Origin: Varibaculum timonense_A
Lineage (GTDB): Bacteria > Actinomycetota > Actinomycetes > Actinomycetales > Actinomycetaceae
Assembly: GCF_027694345.1 (NCBI RefSeq)
Contig: NZ_JAQEVU010000005.1
Span: 161,984-225,983, forward strand
Length of the DNA stretch: 64,000 bases
Direction: 5' to 3'
Position numbers and translations under genes: made by a program. Of the stretch, positions 25,366-34,072 are shown piece by piece. The notes beneath the pieces were generated by a model that did not search any database, had not been told where the DNA came from, and saw only the letters and a program-made list of their open reading frames with translations. Numbering within the stretch: position 1 is the stretch's first letter; every line of letters starts with the position of its first letter.

Positions 25366-26247
25366 CTATGCGGATTGGAGTAAGCAGATAGTAGCGGCAG
25401 CTGCTATTGCTCCACAAACCGCAGAGTTTCCATGATAAATATCTTGACCATCCGGGGAGCAAAGGTCAGAAATGCAGCGAACTGCCAAGAAAGGGGTGTC
25501 TGATAAATATGACACCTGAGCGGCTGCTGCTGATTCCATTTCAGCGGCGAGGGCGGTGGGGAATGTTTCCCGTATTTCAGTAACGTTTTTATCGGTGATA
25601 AATGAATCACCGGTCGCGATAGTGCCACAGCGAACTGGCACGTCTTGCAGAGCTGCAAATGCCTGGGAACTTTGGTTTTCCTCACTAGGAGATATAAATC
25701 CTGGGGCGTCACCTGGTGGAGTGATGAAAGAATCCGCTATCGCTCGCTTATTTTGTCCCATAGCCTCTAGGAAGTGACCCGCGATAGTCAGCAGTCGCTG
25801 GTCGCCAGAGTAGCTGGTCGGCATTCCCGGAAGTTGCCCAGGTAAATACCCGAAAACAGTAGCATCAGCGCTGTGGAAAACATAGGTGTCACCAAAAATA
25901 ATTTCCCCCACTTGGCTATCCTTAGCTAAACCGCCAGCGGTTCCCGAATAGAGCACTTGTTTAGCTCCAAGAACCTCAATCGCGATAGTGGTAGCGCGGG
26001 CAGCATTAACCGTTCCCACCCCGCTTTGAACCGCGAGAATTCCGGAAGGTACTTCCGGAAAATCTAGGGGATAAAAACCTAAACCTGAAACTTCTGTTAC
26101 CGGGGTAGGGAGCGCTTTCCTAGGATCCTCAGGAGTGTAAGAATCCTGGTGGCGCTGAGATAGGCACTCTCTCAGCCAAGAACGGTTTACCAAAGGAGCC
26201 AGCTCGGTGAGCTCCGCGCAAATAACTACGGTGTCACAAGTTGTCAT
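25366..26247 (-). CDS. mtnN: 5'-methylthioadenosine/S-adenosylhomocysteine nucleosidase
   Basis: About 293 residues. SGVGTVNAARATTIAIEVLGAKQVLYSGTAGGL and ALAAEMESAAAAQVSY, with the GNSAVCGA ending, match the MTA/SAH nucleosidase fold; the Glu in EMES contacts the ribose and the downstream RCISDL carries the catalytic aspartate. I took ATG 26247; a TTG at 26259 in frame is less likely. It is longer than typical (about 230), with an insertion around LSQRHQDSYTPEDPRK. It lies 15 bases downstream of luxS in the same direction, so the two successive steps of S-adenosylhomocysteine recycling are co-transcribed. Confidence 0.88.
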   Translation of the reverse strand: MTTCDTVVICAELTELAPLVNRSWLRECLSQRHQDSYTPEDPRKALPTPVTEVSGLGFYPLDFPEVPSGILAVQSGVGTVNAARATTIAIEVLGAKQVLYSGTAGGLAKDSQVGEIIFGDTYVFHSADATVFGYLPGQLPGMPTSYSGDQRLLTIAGHFLEAMGQNKRAIADSFITPPGDAPGFISPSEENQSSQAFAALQDVPVRCGTIATGDSFITDKNVTEIRETFPTALAAEMESAAAAQVSYLSDTPFLAVRCISDLCSPDGQDIYHGNSAVCGAIAAAATICLLQSA

Positions 26248-26262
26248 AAGTATTCCCAATCT

Positions 26263-26724
26263 TTAACGGTAAATCTGATTCCAGCTGTCTCGCGCCGCCA
26301 AAAAACGGGAAGTAGCCGCTTTTGCGCCCTCTAGACTATGGTGTGCTCCCCAGCCACATTGACGTTCATTTGCGGCCGGTACTGCAAGGGCGCTTTGGAT
26401 ATCTTCAAAAGTCTTTGCCAGTAGCTGGGCGAACTCGTCAGGTTCTACCCCCAACATCAGGGCATAAAACCCGGTTTGGCAACCCATAGGAGAAAAGTCA
26501 ATGAGCCTGTCGGTGTGGTTGCGCATCAGTTCGGCGGTCAGATGCTCAATTGAATGGACAGTTTTCATCTCTAAATGTTCTTGGTTTGGTTGGCAAAATC
26601 GCACATCATATTTGACTAGCTCATCGCCGCCCGGTAGTTGCTTTCGGTCTGCGACCCGCACAAACGGGGCAGCCACTTTCGTGTGGTCAAGATTGAAAGA
26701 TTCCACGTTCATGCGTTCACTCAT
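26263..26724 (-). CDS. luxS: S-ribosylhomocysteine lyase (AI-2 synthase)
   Basis: 153 residues. Metal ligands are His57 and His61 in HSIEH and Cys123 in QCGWG; Glu60 and Cys82 (GCQTGFY) are the catalytic residues. It cleaves S-ribosylhomocysteine to homocysteine and DPD, the AI-2 precursor. The start at 26724 has AAGGAG eight bases upstream; the frame stays open further upstream, but only through PIR-A1 copy 6. It forms an operon with mtnN. Confidence 0.96.
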   Translation of the reverse strand: MSERMNVESFNLDHTKVAAPFVRVADRKQLPGGDELVKYDVRFCQPNQEHLEMKTVHSIEHLTAELMRNHTDRLIDFSPMGCQTGFYALMLGVEPDEFAQLLAKTFEDIQSALAVPAANERQCGWGAHHSLEGAKAATSRFLAARDSWNQIYR

Positions 26725-26819
26725 AGTTTTCTCCTTAGCTAATCGCAGTTCTGGATACCACCTTATCGAGATTAGTTCGCGTGTGGGAGTAGCGTGCCAT
26801 CGCTGCGGGTCTGGGGTGG

Positions 26820-26926
26820 GCGTGGGGGAGAAGTTTTTCCTCCTGCCCAAAAATTTGGAAAACGTGGCGGCGTTTTCCAAATTTTGCGCCCACCTAGCCT
26901 GCTCGGATAAAACTTCTCCCCCACGC
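26820..26926 (+). repeat. PIR-A1 copy 6
   Basis: Perfect 14-bp outer arms (GCGTGGGGGAGAAG / CTTCTCCCCCACGC) extended by a TTTT/AAAA block. Inner stem AAATTTGGAAAACG with loop TGGCGG; right block GCGCCCACCTAGCCTGCTCGGAT. Confidence 0.88.
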
Positions 26927-26970
26927 AAGGGGCACAGCTGGTGCGGGATTCCCGCAAGGTACGTACTGAG

Positions 26971-27282
26971 CGTGCAGGGGCGGATTTATGCCGAAGGGTA
27001 GACACTCCTAGCCACTAAGATCCCTCCAAAGTCGGATACCAGGTAAGAAATCTAAAATTCTGTAATTCTTGAGGCGTTAAATCCGTGAAAATGCCAGAGC
27101 ATTTTCACGGATTTCGGGGCGTGAAGCAAAATCTGGGACTAGCGCGAGGGAAAAGTTTAGTCCGAGTGGGCGCGGTGGGCATAAGAATTCGGGAAACGCC
27201 GCTACGTTTTCCGAATTCTTGGGCGGGAGGACAAACTTTTCCCTCGCGCGGCAATTTATGGGTAGAATTCGCCCCTGTGCGC
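26971..27282 (-). repeat. PIR-A2 copy 2 (long form) interrupted by PIR-A1 copy 7
   Basis: Left arm CGTGCAGGGGCGGATTT (26971-26987) pairs not with its immediate right end but with GAATTCGCCCCTGTGCGCG (27264-27282), beyond PIR-A1 copy 7. The A2 body (26977-27133) carries about 80 extra bases, ending CGGATACCAGG..., before the AAATCCGTGAAAATG inner stem. This is the clearest nested insertion. Confidence 0.7.
27142..27249 (-). repeat. PIR-A1 copy 7
   Basis: Perfect 15-bp outer arms (GCGCGAGGGAAAAGT / ACTTTTCCCTCGCGC). On the minus strand the blocks read GTCCTCCCGCCCA and TATGCCCACCGCGCCCACTCGGAC. Confidence 0.88.
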
Positions 27283-27495
27283 GGACACTTGCGACACGCG
27301 GAAGGAGGCTTTTATCCACAATTTTTGGTGGAATCGCTCACCAAGAATCATGAAGGAGAAAAGGGCTTAAATACCAGGCAGACAGGGGACGCTTCGACAG
27401 TAAAGCGCAGCCATCCCCAAGCTATCCCCAGAAAAACACTTCCTTTCCACCGGTTATCCCCAAACACACCATCTTGGGGTATTAGCGTTAGGTAA

Positions 27496-27559
27496 CTACT
27501 AGGTGTAGTGTTTAGTTCAGCGCCGAAAAATGTCGGTGCAAAAACTACACTGGTGTTAT
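27496..27559 (+). promoter_or_regulatory. Candidate NrdR-type boxes upstream of nrdH
   Basis: Two imperfect palindromes, ACTACTAGGTGTAGTG (near 27497) and CTACACTGGTGTTAT (near 27545), lie about 47 bases apart and 50-110 bases upstream of nrdH. Paired 16-bp sites of this general form (ACAC...TGTGT) are where the NrdR repressor binds in many bacteria. The match to a strict consensus is partial. Confidence 0.45.
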
Positions 27560-27607
27560 TCTTTGAATAGCGCAGACGAACAGAGCCAAATTAAGGAGCG
27601 CAGAAAC

Positions 27608-27856
27608 ATGTCCGTCACCGTTTACTCCAAGCCCCGTTGTGTACAGTGTGATGCGACCAAACGCGCCCTAAAGAAACAGGGTATTTCTTACGCAGAAATT
27701 GATATGAGCCAAGATCTGGACGCTCTCGAACACGTAAAGTCCTTAGGTTTCGTGCAGGCTCCGGTAGTGGTAACCGATACCGATTCTTGGAGCGGATTCC
27801 GTCCCGACAAAATCAAAGGAATAGCAATCGCGGCTCGCGCAGCAGCTACCGCCTAA
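27608..27856 (+). CDS. nrdH: NrdH redoxin
   Basis: 82 residues; the redox motif CVQC (in KPRCVQCDATKRAL) and the SGFRPDKI C-terminal signature define NrdH, the glutaredoxin-like electron donor of class Ib ribonucleotide reductase. I chose ATG 27608 with AAGGAG nine bases upstream rather than the in-frame GTG at 27530. First gene of nrdHIE. Confidence 0.94.
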   Translation: MSVTVYSKPRCVQCDATKRALKKQGISYAEIDMSQDLDALEHVKSLGFVQAPVVVTDTDSWSGFRPDKIKGIAIAARAAATA

Positions 27857-27996
27857 GGAAGTTCCGTCCTAAAGCAGTAACAGATACCGACCGAATTACT
27901 TGGCACTAAGAGGCAGAGTATTTCGGCAGTAGCGGTAGCGCGTTTAGGTAACAATAGGTATGTAGCGGGAAGCGAAAACAGTAAGGCAGGTCAAAG

Positions 27997-28410
27997 GTGA
28001 GTAATGCAGAACCCCTGCTAGTCTATTTTTCTTCCGCAACCGGAAACACTAAACGCTTCGTAGAAAAACTCGGCTTTCGCAATAAAAGGATTCCGCTGCG
28101 TCCTCGTGATGAATTCCTATATGTAAACGAGCCCTACGTGATTGTGGTACCCACCTATGGGGGAGGAAACATCAAAGGGGCTGTACCCAAGCAGGTAATC
28201 AAGTTCTTAAACGAAAAGAGCAACCGCGAACACTGCGTGGGAGTTATTGCCAGCGGAAACACAAACTTTGGGAAAGCGTATTGCATTGCCGGCGATATTC
28301 TCGCCCAAAAATTAAATATCCCGTTTATGTACAAGTATGAGCTTCTGGGAACCCCCCAGGACGTCGAGATATGTCGTAAAGGACTGAGTGAGTTTTGGCA
28401 GAAAATCTAA
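27997..28410 (+). CDS. nrdI: NrdI flavodoxin-like protein
   Basis: 137 residues; LVYFSSATGNTKRFVEKL is the FMN phosphate loop, VPTYGGGNIKGAVPKQV and IASGNTNFGKAYC complete the flavin site. NrdI supplies the oxidant that assembles the dimanganese-tyrosyl radical cofactor of NrdF. GTG start with AAGGCAGG upstream; the end overlaps nrdE by 16 bases. Confidence 0.95.
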   Translation: MSNAEPLLVYFSSATGNTKRFVEKLGFRNKRIPLRPRDEFLYVNEPYVIVVPTYGGGNIKGAVPKQVIKFLNEKSNREHCVGVIASGNTNFGKAYCIAGDILAQKLNIPFMYKYELLGTPQDVEICRKGLSEFWQKI

Positions 28411-30551
28411 CTGACACCGGAGTAGAAACCGCGCCCTCCCCGGAACTGGACTATCATGCGTTAAATGCGGAACTGAACCTGTATGACAAAAACGGGAAAA
28501 TTCAGTTCGAGGCAGACAAGGCGGCTGCCCGCCAATACTTCCTGCAGCACGTAAACCAGAATACGGTGTTCTTCCATGACCTGGAAGAAAAAATGAAATA
28601 CCTGGTAGAGCAGGGGTATTACGAACAGGAAGTCGTGGAGCAATACCAGTTCCAGTTCATTAAAGACCTGTTTAAGCGAGCCTATGCCTACAAATTTCGT
28701 TTCCCCACCTTCTTGGGGGCGTTCAAATATTACACTTCCTATACCTTGAAAACTTTCGACGGTAAACGCTACCTGGAACGTTTCGAGGATCGGGTATGCA
28801 TGGTGGCGCTTTACCTGGCACGCGGGGATGAAGAACTGGCAATAAAGCTAGTAGACGAAATCATGACCGGGCGTTTCCAGCCCGCTACTCCCACTTTCCT
28901 AAATGCGGGCAAGAAAGCCCGCGGGGAACTGGTTTCCTGTTTCCTGCTGCGCATCGAGGACAATATGGAATCGATTGCGCGGGGTATTAATTCTGCCCTG
29001 CAGCTTTCAAAACGAGGAGGAGGGGTCGCCCTCTCCTTAACTAACCTGCGGGAAGCAGGTGCTCCCATTAAGAAAATCGAGAATCAGTCCTCCGGGGTAG
29101 TTCCGGTAATGAAACTGCTTGAGGATTCGTTTTCTTACGCCAACCAGTTGGGGGCGCGGCAAGGTGCCGGAGCGGTCTATCTAAATGCCCACCACCCCGA
29201 CATTATGGAATTCTTGGACACGAAACGGGAAAATGCGGACGAAAAAATCCGAATTAAATCCCTGTCTTTGGGGGTGGTAATCCCAGATATTACTTTCCAC
29301 CTGGCACGTAATAAAGAACCCATGTACCTGTTTAGCCCCTACGATATAGAGCGGGTCTATGGGAAACCGATGAGCGATATTTCCATCACCGAGCATTATC
29401 GGGAAATGGTCGAGGACGGACGGATCCGCAAAAAGAAGATTGATGCGCGGCGTTTCTTCCAGACCCTGGCGGAAATCCAGTTCGAGTCCGGTTACCCCTA
29501 TATCGTTTACGAGGACACCGTGAACCGCGCTAACCCGATTAAGGGGCGGATCTCCATGTCCAACCTGTGCTCTGAGATTTTGCAGGTCTCGGAAAAGAGC
29601 GAGTTCAACGAAGATTTAACCTATGAGCAGGTGGGTAAAGATATTTCCTGTAACCTAGCTTCGCTAAACATTGCGAAAACTATGGATTCTCCAGACTTTT
29701 CCGCCACCATTGAAACCGCGATTCGCGGTCTGACCAGCGTATCTGACTTGTCAAATATTCGTGCAGTGCCTTCGATTGAACGCGGAAATGCGATGAGCCA
29801 CGCCATCGGTTTGGGGCAAATGAACCTGCACGGTTACCTGGCGCGGGAAAAGGTATTCTATGGCAGCGAAGAAGCCCTAGATTTCACCAATATGTATTTC
29901 ATGACCGTGGCATTCGAGGCGATTAAAGCCTCGTGCAAGATTGCGAAAGAACGCGGGCAACGCTTCGAAGGATTCGAGGACTCGCAGTATTATTCCGGGC
30001 AGTATTTTGAAAAATACATTAACGGGGATTGGACACCTAAGACCGAGAAATGCCATCAGCTGCTAGAAAAATCTTCCATCAACGTACCTACCAGTGAAGA
30101 TTGGGAGCAATTGGCGCAGAACGTTCGAGAATACGGAATGTACCACCAGAATCTGCAAGCGGTACCCCCAACCGGATCGATTTCCTATATCAATAACTCC
30201 ACCTCCTCGATCCACCCCATTGTGGCCAAGATTGAGATTCGTAAAGAGGGCAAGATCGGGCGGGTCTACTATCCGGCACCCTATATGGATAACGACAACC
30301 TGGAGTATTACCAAGACGCCTACGAGATTGGTCCCCAAAAGATTATCGACACCTATGCGGTGGCAACCCAGCACGTAGACCAAGGGCTCAGCTTAACCCT
30401 GTTCTACCCGGATACGGTCACTACCCGCGAGGTAAACAAGAACTATATTTACGCTTGGCGCAAGGGAATCAAAACTCTTTACTATATGCGTTTGCGCCAA
30501 CACGCCCTGCAGGGAACTGAGGTCGAGGGCTGCGTATCCTGTATGCTCTAG
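28395..30551 (+). CDS. nrdE: Class Ib ribonucleoside-diphosphate reductase alpha subunit
   Basis: 718 residues, the class Ib length without an N-terminal ATP-cone. SCFLLRIEDNMESI, SKRGGGVALSLTNLR, MSNLCSEI (catalytic asparagine, cysteine and glutamate), PTGSISYINNSTSSIHP and the C-terminal GCVSCML redox cysteines are all present. It starts at a TTG overlapping nrdI, so the two are translationally coupled. It needs NrdF, which is encoded on the opposite strand facing it. Confidence 0.96.
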   Translation: MAENLTDTGVETAPSPELDYHALNAELNLYDKNGKIQFEADKAAARQYFLQHVNQNTVFFHDLEEKMKYLVEQGYYEQEVVEQYQFQFIKDLFKRAYAYKFRFPTFLGAFKYYTSYTLKTFDGKRYLERFEDRVCMVALYLARGDEELAIKLVDEIMTGRFQPATPTFLNAGKKARGELVSCFLLRIEDNMESIARGINSALQLSKRGGGVALSLTNLREAGAPIKKIENQSSGVVPVMKLLEDSFSYANQLGARQGAGAVYLNAHHPDIMEFLDTKRENADEKIRIKSLSLGVVIPDITFHLARNKEPMYLFSPYDIERVYGKPMSDISITEHYREMVEDGRIRKKKIDARRFFQTLAEIQFESGYPYIVYEDTVNRANPIKGRISMSNLCSEILQVSEKSEFNEDLTYEQVGKDISCNLASLNIAKTMDSPDFSATIETAIRGLTSVSDLSNIRAVPSIERGNAMSHAIGLGQMNLHGYLAREKVFYGSEEALDFTNMYFMTVAFEAIKASCKIAKERGQRFEGFEDSQYYSGQYFEKYINGDWTPKTEKCHQLLEKSSINVPTSEDWEQLAQNVREYGMYHQNLQAVPPTGSISYINNSTSSIHPIVAKIEIRKEGKIGRVYYPAPYMDNDNLEYYQDAYEIGPQKIIDTYAVATQHVDQGLSLTLFYPDTVTTREVNKNYIYAWRKGIKTLYYMRLRQHALQGTEVEGCVSCML

Positions 30552-30586
30552 GGCTTCAGTAAAGCACCATAAGGGCGGTAATGCAC

Positions 30587-30711
30587 CTGGAGGGTCGTTC
30601 GCTCGCTGGAGGGTGATAACGTCGCTGGAGGGTGATTCTACGAAACCTTACCAGCAGTTTTAATCAATCCCCCGACCATTCCACCCTCCTAAGACAGTTC
30701 CGCCCTCCTAA
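30587..30711 (+). repeat. GGAGGGT/ACCCTCC repeat cluster related to PIR-B
   Basis: Three CTGGAGGGT copies (from about 30587, 30606 and 30625; the last two followed by GAT) and two complementary arms (CCACCCTCCTAA, CGCCCTCCTAAAA) at about 30681 and 30701. GGAGGGTGATAACGTC also occurs in the PIR-B fragment at 36580, linking the two. Confidence 0.6.
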
Positions 30712-30755
30712 AACCGACCCCAGCAGAGCATTTTTCCCTACTGATTCAAAACACA

Positions 30756-30783
30756 GGGCTAATGCCCGAATGGGCATTAGCCC
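30756..30783 (+). terminator. Hairpin downstream of nrdE
   Basis: Perfect 12-bp stem GGGCTAATGCCC / GGGCATTAGCCC with loop GAAT. Confidence 0.65.
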
Positions 30784-30831
30784 AAAACACAAGCAATCGG
30801 TAGAACAGAAAGATAATTAATAAACGAACAG

Positions 30832-30880
30832 ATAGTTGCGGGTGGGGAAGAAAAATTAAATCTTCCCCACCCGCAACTAT
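30832..30880. terminator. Bidirectional terminator between nrdE and nrdF
   Basis: A 20-bp stem (ATAGTTGCGGGTGGGGAAGA and complement) around the AT-rich loop AAAATTAAA. Positioned 36 bases after the nrdF stop (minus strand). Confidence 0.8.
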
Positions 30881-30915
30881 TAACTATTGGGTAATCGCAG
30901 CTGCGCCCTAAAGAA

Positions 30916-31890
30916 TTAGAAGTCCCAATCGTCGTCCTCGGTATCAACAATTTCCCCGATAACGTAGGACGAACCCGACCCGGAGAAGAAATCATGATTT
31001 TCATCCGCCGACGGTGAAAGCGCCGCTAGGATAGCGGGGTTTACATCGGTAGAATCTGCCGGGAACAGCGCCTCGTAACCCAGGTTCATCAGGGCTTTAT
31101 TGGCGTTGTAGCGCAAGAATTTCTTTACGTCCTCGGTCAGTCCCAGGGGGTCATACAAATCTTCGGTATAGGACTCTTCGTTATCATAAAGCTCGGTCAG
31201 TAAGTCAAAGGTGTAATCCTTGAGCTCTTCTTGCCGCTGCGGAGAGGACTCATTAACAGCGAGCTGGTATTTATAGCCAATGTAATACCCATGCACCGCT
31301 TCGTCCCTGATAATCAAACGAATCAAATCTGCAGTGTTAGTCAGCTTGGCATGAGCCGACCAATACATAGGGGCGTAAAAGCCGGAATAGAACAGGAAAG
31401 ACTCTAACAAGGTAGAAGCCACTTTACGTTTCTCAGAGTCATCACCCCGGTAATACTTTTCTACGATATGCGCTTTACGCTGTAGATTCTCGTTTTCTTC
31501 ACTCCAGCGGAAAGACTCGTTAATCTCGGTGGTAGACAGCAAAGTCGAGAAAATCGAAGAATACGACTTCGCGTGCACGCTCTCCATAAAAGCGATATTG
31601 GTGTAAACCGCTTCCTCGTGCGGGGTGCGGGCATCCGGAATCAGCGAAACCGCGCCCACCGTGCCCTGCAAAGTATCTAGCAAGGTCAGACCGGTAAAGA
31701 CCCGATTCGTCATCAGCTGTTCTTCCGGTTTCAGAGTCTTCCAGGACGGCAAATCATTCGACAACGGAATTTTTTCGGGCAGCCAAAAGTTCCCCGTGAG
31801 CCGATCCCATACTTCCAGATCTTTATCGTCCTCAATATCGTTCCAGTTGATAGCCTGAATAGTGTCAGCCAGTTTCAGCTTGTCAGTCAC
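30916..31890 (-). CDS. nrdF: Class Ib ribonucleotide reductase beta subunit
   Basis: 324 residues. Metal ligands are visible: Asp72 (TLLDTLQG), Glu103 and His106 (FMESVHAKSY), Glu163 (LLESFLF), Glu197 and His200 (RDEAVHG); the radical tyrosine is Tyr110. It forms the Mn2-tyrosyl radical with NrdI. AAAGGA lies upstream. It faces nrdHIE from the opposite strand, so it has its own promoter, in contrast to the co-directional nrdHIEF order of many bacteria. Confidence 0.96.
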   Translation of the reverse strand: MTDKLKLADTIQAINWNDIEDDKDLEVWDRLTGNFWLPEKIPLSNDLPSWKTLKPEEQLMTNRVFTGLTLLDTLQGTVGAVSLIPDARTPHEEAVYTNIAFMESVHAKSYSSIFSTLLSTTEINESFRWSEENENLQRKAHIVEKYYRGDDSEKRKVASTLLESFLFYSGFYAPMYWSAHAKLTNTADLIRLIIRDEAVHGYYIGYKYQLAVNESSPQRQEELKDYTFDLLTELYDNEESYTEDLYDPLGLTEDVKKFLRYNANKALMNLGYEALFPADSTDVNPAILAALSPSADENHDFFSGSGSSYVIGEIVDTEDDDWDF

Positions 31891-32006
31891 GAAAAAATCC
31901 TTTCATCCTCTGAAATAACCGCGCAGCCGCTTCCAAAAATCGGAAAACAGCTGAGGATACTAGCTAGTCTACAAGGCAAATCTTTGCCCGGCTAGAATAG
32001 GTAACT

Positions 32007-33737
32007 ATGCGCGAGGCAGATGAACTTATCAAGAAAACAAAATCGCTAGATGGGCGCTCCTATGGGGGCTATAAACAGCTGATTGGGCAATGGAGTTTCG
32101 GGGATTTCACTTTCTGTATTGACCGGGTGCAGTCTGACCCCTTTGCCCCGCCCTCAGCCTGTCGGGTGCTGGTTCCGCTAGAAACCGCCGAAATTCCCCC
32201 AGAAATGGTTGAGGACAAGCTAGGTCGAACAGCAACCGCCGACTTTTTGGCGCGTCGCGCCCGCAAAATCTTTGGTACAGCGCGCGCACACGGAAAAACA
32301 GGCTCAGAGCTGAGGATTGCGCCAGTCGGGCAGGAAATCTTGCAGCGCTCCTCGGTTACCATAAATGCGCAAGGGATAGAGCTGCGCCTACAGGTTCCTT
32401 TCCCGGCAGCGGGGCGGCGGATTCTCGGTCACAACTTTGCGCGTTTCCTCGACTATGACCTTTGTGAACTGATTTACAAGGTCGTATGTTTTGGGGAGGA
32501 CGACGGCCCCGATATAGCCGACCTCACCCGCCATATTCACACCCTCAAAGACCATGTGGCGTTGCAAAATATTCTTCATGAGCGTGGCTGGGTGGCTTTC
32601 GTTGCTGATGGGGCGCTACTGGCTCGGGCTTCCGGCATTAGCGATTTACCCATGAAGAATGCGGTTCCTTTCTGCCTTCCTGCGGTGCTAGGTGAGGACG
32701 CGCCCTCGTCTCTGGTGCAAACTGTAGAGCTGCCCTATAGCGGGAAAATATCCGGAATGGCAATACCCAAAGGAATCACGGTGATTGTAGGGGGTGGCTA
32801 TCACGGTAAATCTACCTTGCTAGAAGCCTTGGAGCGTTCGGTGTATCCCCATATTCCTGGGGATGGGCGCGAACTGGTAGCCACTTTGCCCGATGCGGTT
32901 AAGGTACGTGCCGAGGACGGGCGGGCGATAACTGGCACCGATATTTCTTTATTTATCGGATCTCTTCCGGGGGGAAGTGATACGCGGCAGTTTGTTACGG
33001 AAAATGCCTCGGGATCAACCTCCCAGGCAGCGGCGATTACCGAAGCAATAGAGTGTGGAGTGCGGGCGCTGTTGATTGACGAAGATACCTCGGCCACCAA
33101 CCTGCTATTACGTGATAGTCGAATGCGGAAGCTAGTGCGCACAGAGCCAATTATTCCGCTTGTTGATCGGGTGGGAGGTATTCGGGATGAACTGGAAGTC
33201 TCCACGATTATGGTGATGGGTGGCTCGGGAGATTTCCTGGATTTAGCCGACCAGGTGTTATTGCTTGAGAATTATCTGCCCTACGATGCCACAGCCAGGG
33301 CGCGGGAAGTGAACGGGGCAGAAGACGCGGCAAGCAGTACGGATAGTGCAGCCCCCGAGTGGCCGCAGGTGGCAGTGCGCAAACGTCTCCTGCTATCCTG
33401 CCCGCCTCCACCTGCGGGGCGGCGCGAAAAAACTCGCGCGGAAGGCACCGCCACTTTGCGTCTTAACCGGGAAGAAATCGATATTTCCGTCCTCGCCCAA
33501 GTAGTTGATCCCGGACAAGCAGAAGCTATTGCCTATGCGGTCCGGGCTTTAGTCACCAGTGCTAACGGCAAAGAAACCATCGCAGACGCTTGTCACCGCT
33601 TCGCAGCCGAATTTGACTCCTCCAGTTGGCAGGCATTCGCCGCTGGACGCTACCCGGCGTTCCTGGCTGCACCCCGCCTCCAAGATATTTTCGCGACGCT
33701 TTGCCGCTATCGCCACCTAAAAGCCCACTCCGCCTAA
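32007..33737 (+). CDS. ABC-class P-loop ATPase (PF09818 type)
   Basis: 576 residues. An N-terminal region (SYGGYKQLIGQWSFGDFTFCIDRVQSDPFAPPS) precedes the Walker A VIVGGGYHGKSTLLEALE near residue 260 and the Walker B ALLIDEDTSATNLL near 355, with the intervening SGSTSQAAAITEAIE acting as ABC signature. This matches the 'predicted ATPase of the ABC class' family, soluble and lacking membrane segments. RNA binding has been shown for a trypanosomal relative; the bacterial role is poorly known. It is divergent from nrdF. Confidence 0.85.
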   Translation: MREADELIKKTKSLDGRSYGGYKQLIGQWSFGDFTFCIDRVQSDPFAPPSACRVLVPLETAEIPPEMVEDKLGRTATADFLARRARKIFGTARAHGKTGSELRIAPVGQEILQRSSVTINAQGIELRLQVPFPAAGRRILGHNFARFLDYDLCELIYKVVCFGEDDGPDIADLTRHIHTLKDHVALQNILHERGWVAFVADGALLARASGISDLPMKNAVPFCLPAVLGEDAPSSLVQTVELPYSGKISGMAIPKGITVIVGGGYHGKSTLLEALERSVYPHIPGDGRELVATLPDAVKVRAEDGRAITGTDISLFIGSLPGGSDTRQFVTENASGSTSQAAAITEAIECGVRALLIDEDTSATNLLLRDSRMRKLVRTEPIIPLVDRVGGIRDELEVSTIMVMGGSGDFLDLADQVLLLENYLPYDATARAREVNGAEDAASSTDSAAPEWPQVAVRKRLLLSCPPPPAGRREKTRAEGTATLRLNREEIDISVLAQVVDPGQAEAIAYAVRALVTSANGKETIADACHRFAAEFDSSSWQAFAAGRYPAFLAAPRLQDIFATLCRYRHLKAHSA

Positions 33738-33747
33738 GTCGCGCTAC

Positions 33748-33838
33748 ATTTTCGCCCTCCCGGTGCGGTTGCGCCCTCCCGAGATGGGAATTGTGGTCGG
33801 TATTGGGGCGGTTTGCCGGTATTGGGAGGGTGAAAATG
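33748..33838 (+). repeat. PIR-B copy 2 (right arm shortened)
   Basis: Left arms TTTTCGCCCTCCC and GCCCTCCCGAGA; only one right arm, GGGAGGGTGAAAATG, is present. It begins ten bases after the ATPase stop. Confidence 0.75.
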
Positions 33839-33932
33839 CCAAAGCTTTTCGGATTTCGGGGCGCGAGACACAAATCGTCCTCGCCCTTGTCGTTGGTTGC
33901 TGCCTGTTGCGCCTCGGTGCGGGGGAAAGTTT
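33755..33932 (+). repeat. 178-bp duplicated unit, first copy
   Basis: Matches 34081-34258 with only two differences that I can see. The unit runs from CCCTCCCGGTGC of PIR-B through a truncated PIR-A2 half (about 33834-33890) into the left arm of PIR-A1. Confidence 0.9.
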
Positions 33933-34021
33933 GTCATCCTGCCCAAGAAATTCGGAAAACGTGGCGGCGTTTTCCGAATTCTTATGCCCACCGCACCCAC
34001 TCGGACGAAACTTTGCCCCGT
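33919..34021 (+). repeat. PIR-A1 copy 8
   Basis: Outer arms GCGGGGGAAAGTTTGTC / GACGAAACTTTGCCCCG (two mismatches). Inner stem TTCGGAAAACG / CGTTTTCCGAA with loop TGGCGG. Confidence 0.85.
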
Positions 34022-34072
34022 AGTTCCTGGCGTTACTCCCACATCTTTTACTGTCCGCGCCCTTTTTGGTGA

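Larger units (their letters stand above)
26725..27607. other. Intergenic repeat region 4 (divergent)
   Basis: Between divergent luxS and nrdH. It holds PIR-A1 copy 6, a PIR-A2 long form whose right end is split by PIR-A1 copy 7, a stretch without recognised content (27283-27490), and the nrd promoter region with candidate NrdR-type sites. No gene is supported. Confidence 0.75.
30552..30915. other. Intergenic region between convergent nrdE and nrdF
   Basis: Holds a cluster of GGAGGGTGAT direct repeats with complementary CCACCCTCC/CGCCCTCC copies and two strong hairpins. No gene. Confidence 0.7.
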
